Source: Rhizobium sp. Root483D2 (GTDB taxonomy: Bacteria > Pseudomonadota > Alphaproteobacteria > Rhizobiales > Rhizobiaceae). Taken from it: a stretch of 64,000 nt of DNA. The first letter of the stretch is position 1. The number at the start of each line of letters is the position of its first letter. A model generated the notes under the pieces. It was not told the DNA's origin, did no database searches, and was given only the letters and a program-made list of their open reading frames with translations. The translations under genes and the position numbers were made by a program. This document shows, piece by piece, positions 7,528-16,458 of this stretch. Location: assembly GCF_001426685.1 (NCBI RefSeq), contig NZ_LMFB01000041.1, positions 35,537 to 99,536 on the forward strand, in the 5' to 3' direction.

Positions 7528-7700
7528 TGCCGGTGCTACACGCCTTCTCTCAGTGCTACGGCGTAGCATTAGCATGGAGGAAACGGCCGGAAAAGAGCGA
7601 TAACGATATAAAACGAGACGTGAACGAATTGAAAACGTATAGTGAAAATCAAGGCCAGACAGGGTACTTCAAGCACCCCGTCTTTGCCGTCGCTCCGATG
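7528..7700. other. Probable prophage attachment junction in the 5' end of dusA
   Basis: Between the integrase start and the first codons that clearly match DusA (FAVAPMIDWTDRH, from about 7680). The dusA-like frame upstream of that has no typical DusA N-terminus, as expected if phage DNA replaced it. Att cores in this class lie in the first dusA codons, so the crossover is probably near 7670-7715. The matching repeat would be at the other prophage end, outside the window. Confidence 0.5.
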
Positions 7701-8732
7701 ATCGACTGGACCGACCGGCACTACCGGTTTCTTGCCCGCCAGCTGTCCAAACATGCCTTGCTCTATACCGAGATGATCGTTTCCGAGGCCATCCTGCGGG
7801 GGGACCGGGAGAGGCTGTTGGGTTTCGATGCGGTGGAGCATCCGGTGGCCTTGCAACTGGGCGGCAATGATCCCGGCAAGATGGCGCGCGCCGCGCGGAT
7901 CGGCGAAGAGTTCGGCTATGCCGAGATCAATATCAATGTCGGCTGTCCCTCCGACCGGGTGCAGTCGGGCACGTTTGGTGCCTGCCTGATGCGCGAGCCT
8001 GCGGTTGTGGCGGAATGCGTGGCGGCCATGAAGGCTGCTGTGTCTATTCCCGTCACGGTCAAGTGCCGGATCGGGGTGGACGATCAGGATCCGGAGCTTG
8101 CGCTGCGCGATCTCGTATCGCGGGTGACGCAGGCTGGCGCCGATGCGGTCTGGGTGCATGCCCGCAAAGCCTGGCTACAGGGACTGTCGCCCAAGGAAAA
8201 CCGCGATATCCCGCCGCTGGATTACGATCTCGTTCACCGGCTGAAGGCGGAAAATCCCAGTCTTTTCATTGGTATCAATGGCGGTCTTGGCAGTTTGAAT
8301 CAAGCGTTCGAAGAGTTGAACAAGGGGGCTGCTCTCGACGGCGTCATGCTGGGGCGGGCGCCCTATCATGACAGTGCCATGCTGACGGCGGTGGATGGTG
8401 TGTTTCCGCATCCGGTCTCGGGGGCTGCGCCCTTGGATGTCAGCAGTGAGACTTTTACCGCCAACGGACACCGGCAGTCGCTGGCATTCTGGGGCGGGGT
8501 GCGGGATGCGATGATGGGCTATGCGGCCCGGCATATCGCCTCCGGCGGGCGGCTGATCCATGTGACCCGTCATATGGTCGGCCTCTTCCAGGGCTGGCCG
8601 GGCGCCCGGCGCTTCCGTCAGATCCTGTCGGCGGATGCGACGCGGGCAGGCGCCGGGCCGGAGGTGATTGCCGCAGCGTTTGAGGCGGTGTTTGTTGCGG
8701 CAGAGGCGAAGGAATTGGTGAGTAGTGAGTAG
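7620..8732 (+). CDS. dusA: tRNA-dihydrouridine synthase A
   Basis: Flavoenzyme that reduces uridines in the D-loop of tRNA. TIM-barrel signatures are clear: APMIDWTDRHYRFLARQL, HPVALQLGGNDP, and the catalytic loop NINVGCPSDRVQSGTFGACL with the active-site cysteine; FMN/tRNA residues lie in VKCRIGVDD and VHARKAWLQGLSPKENR. There is no ATG before the conserved core: options are TTG 7527, GTG 7620 and TTG 7629. I chose GTG 7620 because it gives a short leader; the native start was probably lost on prophage insertion. The last residues (VSSE) are encoded by the first units of a 7-bp repeat array, so the C-terminus has been rewritten by the repeat. Confidence 0.9.
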   Translation: MNELKTYSENQGQTGYFKHPVFAVAPMIDWTDRHYRFLARQLSKHALLYTEMIVSEAILRGDRERLLGFDAVEHPVALQLGGNDPGKMARAARIGEEFGYAEININVGCPSDRVQSGTFGACLMREPAVVAECVAAMKAAVSIPVTVKCRIGVDDQDPELALRDLVSRVTQAGADAVWVHARKAWLQGLSPKENRDIPPLDYDLVHRLKAENPSLFIGINGGLGSLNQAFEELNKGAALDGVMLGRAPYHDSAMLTAVDGVFPHPVSGAAPLDVSSETFTANGHRQSLAFWGGVRDAMMGYAARHIASGGRLIHVTRHMVGLFQGWPGARRFRQILSADATRAGAGPEVIAAAFEAVFVAAEAKELVSSE

Positions 8733-8896
8733 TTTTTAGCGAATAGTGAGTAGCGAATAGCGAATAGAAGAGATTGCACTATTCACTATTCACTATTCAC
8801 TATTCGCTATTCGCTATTCGCTATTCGCTATTCGCTATTCACTACCCACTACCCACTACCCACTACCCACTAAAACCTACCCACTAAAACCTACCC
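8718..8896. repeat. 7-bp tandem array, inverted arms, at the dusA/cspA convergent junction
   Basis: The left arm (~8718-8767) carries units such as GAATAGT, GAGTAGC and GAATAGC. The right arm from 8778 is in perfect register: ACTATTC x4, GCTATTC x5, ACTACCC x4, then a 14-bp unit (ACTAAAACCTACCC) x2. The left units are reverse complements of the first right units, so the array can fold into a long hairpin. The array starts inside the dusA stop region and ends 6 bp before the cspA terminator. A second array of the same kind lies at 34003-34121. Confidence 0.9.
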
Positions 8897-8902
8897 ACCA
8901 AC

Positions 8903-8933
8903 AAAAAAACGGCGCCCCAGAAGGACGCCGTTT
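8903..8933 (-). terminator. Rho-independent terminator of cspA
   Basis: On the minus strand, AAACGGCGTCC pairs with GGGCGCCGTTT (one mismatch, 5-base loop), followed by an unbroken T-run. It lies about 30 bp after the cspA stop. Confidence 0.85.
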
Positions 8934-8965
8934 AATTCAGTGTTCGCAGGCAGTCGGATCTAGGC

Positions 8966-9178
8966 TTAGTCGGCCTGGATGTTGACGGCCTTCGGGCCTT
9001 TGCCCATGCGATCCGGCTCGGTGTCGAAGGTGACCTGCTGGCCGTCCTTCAGGGTCTGGAGGCCAGCGGCCTGCAGCGCGGAGATGTGAACGAACACGTC
9101 CTTAGCGCCGCCTTCCGGCGTGATGAAACCAAAACCCTTGTCCTGGTTGAAGAATTTTACGGTGCCCTTGGTGGCCAT
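8966..9178 (-). CDS. cspA: Cold-shock protein, CspA family
   Basis: A 70-residue single-stranded nucleic acid-binding protein acting as an RNA chaperone. It is a complete cold-shock domain: [19 protein letters not shown] contains the start and RNP1 (KGFGFI), followed by RNP2 (DVFVHI) and the conserved end GPKAVNI. Length is typical. It has an AAGGA ribosome site, a long structured leader and a strong terminator, so it is monocistronic. Rhizobia carry several paralogs, so which csp this is cannot be told. Confidence 0.95.
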   Translation of the reverse strand: MATKGTVKFFNQDKGFGFITPEGGAKDVFVHISALQAAGLQTLKDGQQVTFDTEPDRMGKGPKAVNIQAD

Positions 9179-9208
9179 GGGAGAAGTCCTTTTTTCCCTT
9201 AATGATGT

Positions 9209-9234
9209 GTCTTCACCCCTGCCAGGGTGGAGAC
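9209..9234 (-). promoter_or_regulatory. Hairpin in the cspA 5' leader
   Basis: On the cspA transcript a stem of about ten pairs with one mismatch (GTCTCCACCC ... GGGGTGAAGAC) lies 31 bases upstream of the ATG, before the AAGGA ribosome site. Cold-shock mRNAs often have leaders that refold with temperature; whether this one does is not shown by sequence alone. Confidence 0.35.
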
Positions 9235-9702
9235 GTTTTTCTTTCCGGTGTTGTCTTTATTTCGGAAAGCCAGTCGGTGAAGTCACGATAACGGGGAAAG
9301 AACGTCTACAGTGCCGTTTTTATCGACACGCCCGGATTACCTCCGGGACCATACAGCCAGTCCAGTCTCCGGGATAGAAAACGCCCGAACGCGGAAATAT
9401 TTGCAGCAAAAAAAGAAAATAGCAAGCGTTTAATCCTTTGCACTCAACCGCCTGGCGGTGCTGCGTCCGGGATGCACCAGGGCGGGACATTGACAGGGTT
9501 TTGCGCGGCGCTGACGCCATGGCCGGGGAAAACCGGACGGTGTCGCGATCTCACCACAATTTGGTCCCGGCAATGTCCGATTAAGGGGCCGTGTCAGGGT
9601 AACGGTTGGCCGCGCCGCATCCGCTTTTGGGTTGATGCCGGGTGGGCTAAAGGGTAGGTCAGGAGCGGACTGGACGAATGCTTGGACTGAAGAGGTGGCG
9701 TC
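9235..9702. other. Intergenic region between divergent cspA and J-domain gene
   Basis: About 470 bp holding the distal cspA leader and promoters in both directions. An AT-rich stretch near 9395-9435 could contain the cspA promoter. No credible coding frame: the long minus-strand frame through it is a shadow of the J-domain gene. Confidence 0.5.
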
Positions 9703-10281
9703 GTGATCGACCCCTATGAAACGCTGGGACTGGAGCGCGGCGCCGACGATCAGGCGGTCAAGGCGGCCTATCGCAAGCTGGTGAAGACGGTTCATCCCGA
9801 CAGCGGCGGCGAACCGGAGGCCTTCGGCCGGCTGCAGGCAAGCTATGACCTGTTGAAGGACCCCGTGCGCCGCAAGGTCTATGACAATACCGGTTATGAT
9901 CCGCAGCTGGCCGACCCGCGCGATCTGCAGGGCATCCTCAAGCTGGAAACGCTGGTCAACGACTTCATCCTCGACGAGCGCGAGCCCGGCAGTTTCGACC
10001 CCGTCGCCGCCATGCGCCGCAAACTGTCTGATGATATCGTCAAGAGCCGGTTTCACATTCTCGAACTGGAGCGTCATCGCGCCCGCGTCCGTCAGCATCT
10101 CGACCGGCTGGGCCGCCGCCCGGCCGCCGATATTCTTGGCTCGATGCTGCGCACCCGCTCGCAATCGATCGCCGACGCCATCCGCAGCGCCGAGGCGCAG
10201 ATCGAGGCGACCGAACAGGCCTATACGATCCTGGAGGGCTATTCCTACGAGCTGGAACGGCTGGAGGCGGCGGCGGAGTAG
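9703..10281 (+). CDS. J-domain protein (DnaJ-like co-chaperone)
   Basis: A 192-residue protein starting at GTG with AAGAGG seven bases upstream. Residues ~1-65 are a J domain: DPYETLGLERGADDQAVKAA, the HPD motif in VKTVHPDSGG and DPVRRKVYD. The remainder has no zinc-finger or classical DnaJ C-terminal domain; it is charged and helical (ILELERHRARVRQHLDRLGR, then a Glu/Ala-rich tail). J proteins stimulate DnaK ATPase and bring it to particular clients; the client is unknown. It is monocistronic, followed by palindromic repeats. Confidence 0.85.
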   Translation: MIDPYETLGLERGADDQAVKAAYRKLVKTVHPDSGGEPEAFGRLQASYDLLKDPVRRKVYDNTGYDPQLADPRDLQGILKLETLVNDFILDEREPGSFDPVAAMRRKLSDDIVKSRFHILELERHRARVRQHLDRLGRRPAADILGSMLRTRSQSIADAIRSAEAQIEATEQAYTILEGYSYELERLEAAAE

Positions 10282-10453
10282 AGCGCGCGTTGTGTTGCGG
10301 GGTCTCTTTCTGGGAGCGGCTTCGCATTTACGCCGTTTGCTGCGGTTGGCGTGGCGGCGACAGGATTTTTTCCCTCGTGCGGCGGAAGGCGTTGAAGCGG
10401 CGCTTATCGCGAGGCGGGTTTTTGGGGGTGAGCTTTGGGAGAGCCTGGGGGTG

Positions 10454-10537
10454 CCCCTCACCAACAAAATCTAACACTTAGCCTTCGGCTAAGGTGTTGA
10501 TTTTGTGTCCTCTCCCGCAAGGGGAGAGGTAAGGTTG
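10454..10537. repeat. Palindromic intergenic repeat, single copy
   Basis: Two adjacent palindromes: one centred in AACACTTAGCC...GGCTAAGGTGTT flanked by CAAAATC/GATTTTG, then CCTCTCCCGCAAGGGGAGAGG-type arms. The sequence closely matches the units repeated in tandem at 35391-35843. It lies between the convergent J-domain gene and the DUF3828-like gene; the rest of that ~356-bp gap holds nothing recognisable. Confidence 0.8.
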
Positions 10538-10637
10538 CGGCGCTTTTTGGGGTAAATTCACCCCCGCAGAGGGTGTTGAAAGGGCAGAGTTTCGTGGGCG
10601 GTATCGCTCGTGCTTTTGCCACTGTTGCCCCACGGTG

Positions 10638-11108
10638 CTACTGCGCTCCATCAAACAAAGCACTCAAGCTCCACGGGTATTCCCCCTGCTGGTTAGCGAT
10701 ATCATCAACTTTCCAGCCGCCATGTTCCTGGACGAGGGTGTAGTAGAGCGTCACCGGTTCGGAATTCTCGAAGGAGACTTCGACTTCGGCGGTGCCGTCG
10801 AGGACGATCGGTTCGCCGATCTCGACATGAGTGGCCTGGCCGTCCTGGCCGGAGATGATCGGGTCGAAGTCGATCGTGCCGCTGTCGCCAGGTTCCGTGG
10901 TGTCGGCGTCGTCCTGGAAGCGGGCGTTCAACTGGTCGGAGAAGAACGGGGAATAGAGCGACGGGGCACCGTCGCTGGTCTGGGCCGTGTCGTAGCGGTA
11001 AAGCGCCTGCAGCAGTGCCTGCGGCGTCTTGTAGGTCTGGGCGGCAGCAGGAGAGGCTGAGAGGGCTGACAGTGTGGTCAGGAAGAGAGCGAGGGCGGGC
11101 AGGCGCAT
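10638..11108 (-). CDS. Exported DUF3828-like protein
   Basis: A 156-residue protein with a clear signal peptide (MRLPALALFLTTLSALSA, cleavage after PAAAQ). The mature part begins YKTPQALLQALYRYDTAQ, has SLYSPFFSDQLNARF in the middle and ends in a Trp/Lys-rich strand (GGWKVDDIAN). This pattern matches the DUF3828 family of periplasmic proteins as I know it; biochemical function is not established. A longer upstream frame exists but would bury the signal peptide, so the start at 11108 was chosen. It stands alone between repeat clusters. Confidence 0.7.
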   Translation of the reverse strand: MRLPALALFLTTLSALSASPAAAQTYKTPQALLQALYRYDTAQTSDGAPSLYSPFFSDQLNARFQDDADTTEPGDSGTIDFDPIISGQDGQATHVEIGEPIVLDGTAEVEVSFENSEPVTLYYTLVQEHGGWKVDDIANQQGEYPWSLSALFDGAQ

Positions 11109-11224
11109 GGGGCTTGGTCCTGGGCTTGGGGTGTTTCTGGAGGAGTAGCCGATGGGGGCTGGTCTGGCCATGCTGCATTTTTGGGGGCTTGGGGTGGCGG
11201 TGGAGATGGAGGCGGTGGCCTCCG

Positions 11225-11640
11225 GCCCCCTCATCCGCCCTTCGGGCACCTTCTCCCCGCTGGGGAGAAGAGGGAGCGTGGGGCCAGCGGCGGGGCTTCC
11301 ACGCTGGGGAGAAGAGGGAGCGTAGGGATAGCGACGGCCTTCCCCGCTGGAGAGAAGGTAAGGCAGGGGGCTCGCGGCGGGCTCCCCCTTCTCCCCAGCG
11401 GGGAGAAGGGCCGAGCGAAGCGAGGCGATGAGGGGGCGGTTCGGCGTAGAGGGAGTTTGAGGCGGTGGCCTTCGGCCCCGTCATCCGGCACTTTGCATCA
11501 TTTCTCCCCGCTGGGGGAAAGCGAGATTCGCTTGAGCTTGGGCGGGATCATACCCCTCACCAAGTTCGCCTTGCCAATCGGCTTTGCCTCTTGGGGCGAA
11601 CTATCCTCTCCCGCAAGGGGAGAGGAAAGGCCCCGGACTC
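11225..11640. repeat. Cluster of rhizobial-type palindromic repeats
   Basis: At least four related blocks in the 572-bp gap upstream of the DUF3828-like gene. Near 11225 and 11478 are blocks of CTCATCCG...CTTCTCCCCGCTGGGGAGAAG type. Around 11380-11410 is an inverted CTTCTCCCC/GGGGAGAAG copy. At 11553-11636 is a CCCCTCACC...CTCTCCCGCAAGGGGAGAG element. The first type resembles the intergenic mosaic elements (RIME) of Rhizobium; the last is the same family as the copy inside uvrB. No gene is seen here. Confidence 0.75.
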
Positions 11641-11680
11641 TCCGCCGGGGGAGAAAAAAGGTTCCGGACTCGGGGGGCGA

Positions 11681-14600
11681 TTACTGACCCGGCCGGCCCG
11701 TCTTTCCCTTGGTTTTCTTCTGGCGCTTCATATCGCCGGCGTCCTCGTAGGAGCCGGCGCCCGGCTTGGCGCGGATGAAGGGTTTGGCGCCGGCGGCGGG
11801 GTCGTGCTTTTGCGGTTGGCCTTCCAGGAGCGGTGCGATGCGGTTTCCGGGCTCGGTCTTCGGCTTTTCCGGCAGCTTGCCCGTGGTGTTCAGCGGCTTT
11901 TCGGTGCGGCCGACGGTCATTTCGTCGAGGCTGTTCTTGCGGAACAGGCTGCTCTGCGGGCGGGCAGGCGTGGCGATGTCGCGGCCCATCTCGTCGAGAC
12001 CGGGCTTGCGGAATGTGCTGGGGACGGTGGTGTCTCCGGGCGCGCCACGCTCACCGGAATCGCCACGATCACGATTCTCACCGGGCTCGCCACGCTCACC
12101 GGGCTCGTTCAGGGGTGACGGTTTGCGGGCCGGGCGGGTCATGTCGGTGCCCGGGCCCATGTCGTCGAGGCTGGGTTTGGCGAAGAGCGAGGGACCCCTC
12201 ACCACGCTTGCCTCGCCAATCGGCTGCGCCTGTTGGGGTAAGCTATCATCTCCCGCAAGGGGAGAGGCAGGGCCCCCGTTTGCCGCACCCTTCTTTTTCG
12301 AACCGGTGGGCTTGCCGCTGCCTTCCATCGCTCTTGCCTCTTGCCGAGCCATCGGATCGTCCATGACGGCGAGTTCGGCGGCCTTGAGGCGTTTGATTTC
12401 GTCGCGCAGGCGGGCGGCGGTTTCGAAGTCGAGGTCGGCGGCGGCGTTGCGCATCTGTTTTTCCAGCGCTTCCAGATGGGCGGCGAGGTTGTTGCCGACC
12501 ATGTCAGTGATGCCGCCCTTGACGCCGCGAATGCCGATATCGGCGCGGACATGGTCCTTTTCGTAAACGGAATCGAGGATGTCGGAAATGCGGGCCTTGA
12601 CCGATTCCGGTGTGATGCCGTGGGCCTCGTTATAGGCCACCTGTTTTTCGCGGCGGCGCGAGGTTTCCTCCATGGCGCGCTTCATCGAGCCGGTGATCTG
12701 GTCGGCATAGAGGATGACCTTGCCATCGACGTTACGCGCGGCGCGGCCGATCGTCTGGACCAGCGAGGTTTCCGAGCGCAAAAAGCCTTCCTTATCGGCA
12801 TCGAGAATGGCGACGAAGCCGCATTCGGGGATGTCAAGGCCTTCGCGCAACAGGTTGATGCCGACCAGCACATCGAACGCACCCAGACGCAAGTCGCGGA
12901 TGATCTCGATGCGCTCCAGAGTGTCGATATCCGAGTGCATGTAGCGGACGCGAATACCCTGTTCGTGCAGATATTCGGTGAGGTCCTCGGCCATGCGCTT
13001 GGTGAGCACGGTGACCAGCGTGCGGTAGCCGGCCTGCGCGGTCTCGCGGATTTCGCCGAGCACGTCGTCCACCTGGGTTTTGGCCGAGCGGACCTCGACG
13101 GGCGGGTCGATCAGGCCCGTGGGGCGGATGACCTGTTCGGCAAAGACGCCGCCGGACTGTTCCAGCTCCCAGGCGGCCGGGGTCGCCGACACAGCGATCG
13201 TATCGGGGCGCATGGCATCCCATTCCTCGAAGCGCAGCGGCCGGTTGTCCATGCACGATGGCAGGCGGAAGCCGTATTCCGCCAGCGTCGCCTTGCGCCT
13301 GAAGTCGCCCCGGTACATGCCGCCGATCTGGCTGACCGAGACATGGCTTTCGTCGATGAACAGGAGGGCGTTGTCCGGGATATATTCGAACAGGGTCGGC
13401 GGTGGCTCGCCGGGGCTGCGGCCCGTCAGATAGCGCGAATAGTTTTCGATGCCGGCGCAGGAACCGGTGGCTTCCAGCATCTCGATATCGTAGCGGGTGC
13501 GCTGTTCCAGCCGCTGGGCTTCAAGCAGGCGGCCGCCCTTTTCCAGTTCGGCCAAGCGCAGCTTCAGCTCTTCCTTGATCGACTTGATCGCCTGGTTGAG
13601 CGTCGGGCGCGGCGTCACATAGTGGGAATTGGCGTAGATCTTGACGCTCTTCAGGTCGTCGGTCTTCTGGCCGGTGAGCGGATCGAACTCGGTAATCCCG
13701 TCAATCTCGTCGCCGAACATCGAGATGCGCCAGGCTGCGTCTTCCAAATGCGCCGGGAAGATTTCGATCGTATCACCACGCACGCGAAAACTGCCGCGCT
13801 GAAAATCCATGTCGCGGCGCTTGTATTGCTGGGCGACGAGATCGGCGAGCAACTGGCGCTGGTCGAGCCGGTCGCCGACCGTCATCTGGAAGGTCATCGC
13901 GGTATAGGTCTCGACCGAGCCGATACCATAGATGCAGGAGACCGAGGCGACGATGATGACGTCGTCGCGTTCGATCAGCGAGCGGGTGGCGGAGTGGCGC
14001 ATCCGGTCGATCTGCTCGTTGATCGAGGATTCCTTCTCGATGAACGTGTCCGAGCGCGGCACATAGGCTTCCGGCTGGTAGTAATCGTAGTAGGAGACGA
14101 AATATTCGACCGCGTTGTCGGGGAAGAAGTTCTTGAACTCGGAATAAAGCTGGGCGGCCAGCGTCTTGTTCGGGGCCAGGATGACGGCGGGGCGTTGTGT
14201 AGCCTCGATCACCTTCGCCATGGTGAAGGTCTTGCCGGAACCGGTGACGCCGAGCAGGACCTGGGAGCGGTCGCCGTTCGACAGGCCCTCGACGAGATCC
14301 TTGATGGCTGTCGGCTGGTCGCCGGCCGGTTCGAAATCCGACTGCATGCGGATGGCGATGCCGCCTTCGGACTTTTCCGGCCGGGCCGGCCGGTGCGGCG
14401 TCCACAGCTTGCCGTCCTTGAACAACGGATTGCCGGATTCGATCAGCGCCGAGAGGGCCTCGACGGTGGCGGTGACGGAGCCGGATGCCAGCGCCTCTGC
14501 GTCCTCCAAAGAGGTGTTCATGCCGGACACGGGGTTCAGGCCGGCGGCGGCCCGCGCTTTCGGGTCCGACGTTCCGCCCATGGAGGTGCCACGGGCCGAG

Positions 14601-14860
14601 CGGCTGGCGCCGACCGTGTCCTTGCCGGCCTTGTCCTGCTTCGCCTTCTGGGCGGCGATCTCGACTTTCTTGCGGTGCTTGCCCGCCTTGGAGGCGACGT
14701 CGTGGCGGGTCTCGATCGTCTCGGCCTCGGCCATGCGCTGCAGTTCGTTGGCCCAATCGGACACATTCGACGACAGGGGGGCGCCTTCGAACGACGCCTG
14801 GGGGGCCTCCTCGAAGCCGCTAAGGTCGGGACGGGGGGATTTTTTTGGTGCTTTCGACAT
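11681..14860 (-). CDS. uvrB: Excinuclease ABC subunit B, with long C-terminal tail
   Basis: DNA-damage verification helicase of nucleotide excision repair, working with UvrA and UvrC. A 1059-residue protein, against about 670 for E. coli UvrB. Residues 1-170 are an extension; the core starts at ~171 with [13 protein letters not shown], Walker A GVTGSGKT at ~204-211, the beta-hairpin region [18 protein letters not shown], and helicase motifs QTIGRAARN and DGKVILYAD. The UVR domain follows ([20 protein letters not shown]). The last ~200 residues are disordered: a repeat-derived in-frame segment (~861-888), a Gly-Glu-Arg-rich stretch, three FxKxSLDxM-type motifs and a Lys-rich end. The core looks intact, so repair activity is expected. 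Confidence 0.95.
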   Translation of the reverse strand: MSKAPKKSPRPDLSGFEEAPQASFEGAPLSSNVSDWANELQRMAEAETIETRHDVASKAGKHRKKVEIAAQKAKQDKAGKDTVGASRSARGTSMGGTSDPKARAAAGLNPVSGMNTSLEDAEALASGSVTATVEALSALIESGNPLFKDGKLWTPHRPARPEKSEGGIAIRMQSDFEPAGDQPTAIKDLVEGLSNGDRSQVLLGVTGSGKTFTMAKVIEATQRPAVILAPNKTLAAQLYSEFKNFFPDNAVEYFVSYYDYYQPEAYVPRSDTFIEKESSINEQIDRMRHSATRSLIERDDVIIVASVSCIYGIGSVETYTAMTFQMTVGDRLDQRQLLADLVAQQYKRRDMDFQRGSFRVRGDTIEIFPAHLEDAAWRISMFGDEIDGITEFDPLTGQKTDDLKSVKIYANSHYVTPRPTLNQAIKSIKEELKLRLAELEKGGRLLEAQRLEQRTRYDIEMLEATGSCAGIENYSRYLTGRSPGEPPPTLFEYIPDNALLFIDESHVSVSQIGGMYRGDFRRKATLAEYGFRLPSCMDNRPLRFEEWDAMRPDTIAVSATPAAWELEQSGGVFAEQVIRPTGLIDPPVEVRSAKTQVDDVLGEIRETAQAGYRTLVTVLTKRMAEDLTEYLHEQGIRVRYMHSDIDTLERIEIIRDLRLGAFDVLVGINLLREGLDIPECGFVAILDADKEGFLRSETSLVQTIGRAARNVDGKVILYADQITGSMKRAMEETSRRREKQVAYNEAHGITPESVKARISDILDSVYEKDHVRADIGIRGVKGGITDMVGNNLAAHLEALEKQMRNAAADLDFETAARLRDEIKRLKAAELAVMDDPMARQEARAMEGSGKPTGSKKKGAANGGPASPLAGDDSLPQQAQPIGEASVVRGPSLFAKPSLDDMGPGTDMTRPARKPSPLNEPGERGEPGENRDRGDSGERGAPGDTTVPSTFRKPGLDEMGRDIATPARPQSSLFRKNSLDEMTVGRTEKPLNTTGKLPEKPKTEPGNRIAPLLEGQPQKHDPAAGAKPFIRAKPGAGSYEDAGDMKRQKKTKGKTGRPGQ
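12195..12277 (-). repeat. Palindromic repeat inserted in frame in uvrB
   Basis: This 83-bp stretch aligns without gaps to the intergenic repeat at 11553-11634: by hand count 13 mismatches in 82 positions (about 84% identity). It includes the perfect palindromic core CTCCCGCAAGGGGAG. It is translated as part of UvrB, giving [16 protein letters not shown] and onward to about VVRG, between the UVR domain and the tail motifs, without breaking the frame. Confidence 0.88.
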
Positions 14861-14970
14861 GCGGGGAATATGGAGAGAGTCCGGTGAAATGTGAAGGGGG
14901 CGATGAGGTCGAAAAGGAAAGGGTATGGCGGGCTACTGCCAGTTTCTGACATGAGCTGTTTGCGCCGGCA

Positions 14971-16200
14971 TCAGGCGGTCCGGCCTTCGGGCGCGTGTGG
15001 TGCGACGCTGTTGCGCCAGATCAGAAACGGCACCAGCGCCAGGACGGCAATCGCGCCATGCACCCAATAGGCCAGCGCAAAGCCATAGGTCTGTACCAGC
15101 CAGCCGGCGACGATATTGCTGGTGGAGGCGCCAATGCCCTGCACCGTCATGACGGCGGCCAGGCCGACATTGAAGCGGCCGGAGCCGGACAGGATGCGCT
15201 CGGCGGCAATCGGCGTGGCGATGCCGATCAGCCCGGCGCCGAGGCCATCGAGGATCTGCACGGGATAGACCATCCAGAAATCGCCGATGCTGCCGGCGAT
15301 CGCGCCCCGGATGGGCAGGGCGCAGAGCGCGATGATGAAGACGGCGGCCAGGCCGAAACGGCGGATCAGAAAGGGGGCGGCGATGGCCGCGCCGATCATC
15401 GTCAGCTGCGCGACGCCGGTGATCAGCGCCGTGGTGCGGAACGGTGTTCCCAGTTCGACGGAGAATTGCTGGGCTACCAGCCGGCTGATCGGCGCATTGC
15501 CGAAATGAAAGACCAGCATGACCACGGCCAGAACGACGAGACCGGGCGTGCCGATCAGCACCGAATAGCCTGACGGGCCGGGCGCGCCGTCGTCATGGCC
15601 GAGGCCACGGGCGACCTTATGGTCGATCTTCGCGGGATCGATCATCAGGGCTGCGCCGACGGCGCCGATGGCGGTGATGATCATCAAGGCGATGATGCCG
15701 CCCATGCCGAAGAACACGGTGGCTGCATAGACGCCGGCCAGCGACACGACATTGCCGGCATGGTTCCAGAACTCGTTGCGCGAGACCTGTGCCGGAAAGG
15801 CCGCCTCGCCGACAATGCCCAGCGTCAGGCCCATCAGCGCCGGACCGATGACGGCACCGACGATCGCCGTGACCGTCTGGCCGCCGACGACGACGGAGAC
15901 ATTGGGAATGGCCAGCGTCAAAAGTGCCGCCACGGTGACCAGGATCACCGGCACGATGACCAGCAGCCGCTTGTACACCGTGCCATCAACGAGTGCCCCG
16001 AACAGCGGCGTCGAGACCATGCCGAGAATGCCGCCGAACGTGGCGATCATGCCGAGCGAGAACGGCGACCAGCCGTTTGTCGCCAGATAGGCATCGAGGA
16101 AGGGGCCAAGCCCATCGCGGGCATCTGCCAAAAAGAAGTTCAGCGCAGCAAGCGCGATCAGCGGCGTTCCCGCCCTGACAGAGGTGGAGGATGGCGACAC
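14971..16200 (-). CDS. Major facilitator superfamily transporter
   Basis: A 409-residue protein with about twelve hydrophobic segments, typical of MFS exporters. The N-terminal half has the short motif FGALVDGTVYKRLL in the helix 2-3 loop, close to motif A (GxLxDrxGrr). A hydrophilic loop (~200-215, GHDDGAPGPSG) separates the halves. Substrate cannot be predicted. It lies 110 bp upstream of uvrB on the same strand, so co-transcription with uvrB is possible but not shown. Confidence 0.8.
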   Translation of the reverse strand: MSPSSTSVRAGTPLIALAALNFFLADARDGLGPFLDAYLATNGWSPFSLGMIATFGGILGMVSTPLFGALVDGTVYKRLLVIVPVILVTVAALLTLAIPNVSVVVGGQTVTAIVGAVIGPALMGLTLGIVGEAAFPAQVSRNEFWNHAGNVVSLAGVYAATVFFGMGGIIALMIITAIGAVGAALMIDPAKIDHKVARGLGHDDGAPGPSGYSVLIGTPGLVVLAVVMLVFHFGNAPISRLVAQQFSVELGTPFRTTALITGVAQLTMIGAAIAAPFLIRRFGLAAVFIIALCALPIRGAIAGSIGDFWMVYPVQILDGLGAGLIGIATPIAAERILSGSGRFNVGLAAVMTVQGIGASTSNIVAGWLVQTYGFALAYWVHGAIAVLALVPFLIWRNSVAPHAPEGRTA

Positions 16201-16458
16201 GCGAAGTCTCCCGGTGGCGATGAGCGAAGGGTTGTCAGGGGCAATATCAGGCTGTCAGAGGGCCGTCTTTGAGCGTTGCATTCGCTCAGTTTCCGGCAGA
16301 GACGAAAATGCCGGAAAGCGGTAAAAGTTCCACCGCGCCCGGCGCCTTCCGGCCCGTCTGAAAAAGCCGCAATCCGCTCTGAAATTCGGCCTTGAAGTTG
16401 TTTGCGGGAACGGTACATGCTTGCCACCGTTTGCCATCGCACTCCCAAGGATTCGAAT

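Larger units (their letters stand above)
1..7619. mobile_element. Prophage, right end (left part outside window)
   Basis: Seen: phage tail-fibre end, endolysin, holin-like and small membrane genes on the plus strand, then AT-rich minus-strand cargo and a tyrosine integrase read away from dusA. The integrase abuts the 5' end of dusA, whose homologous part begins about 150 bp further right. Known: dusA is an integration site for prophages and islands carrying dusA-associated integrases, which restore a readable dusA after insertion. Inferred: the right boundary lies in about 7528-7700; the exact crossover cannot be fixed because the other att copy is outside the window. The left boundary is not visible. 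Confidence 0.85.

Noticed and set aside
7400-7750. tRNA gene as prophage attachment site
   Set aside because: No tRNA sequence is visible; the host gene at the junction is dusA.
8718-8896. Possible CRISPR array
   Set aside because: Units are 7 bp with no spacers; no cas genes nearby.
9430-10467. 345-residue minus-strand frame across the J-domain gene
   Set aside because: Shadow of the J-domain gene, which has the HPD motif and a ribosome site.
12341-14887. 848-residue plus-strand frame opposite uvrB
   Set aside because: It is the antisense shadow of a highly conserved uvrB in GC-rich DNA; its composition is His/Asp/Gly-rich with no domain.
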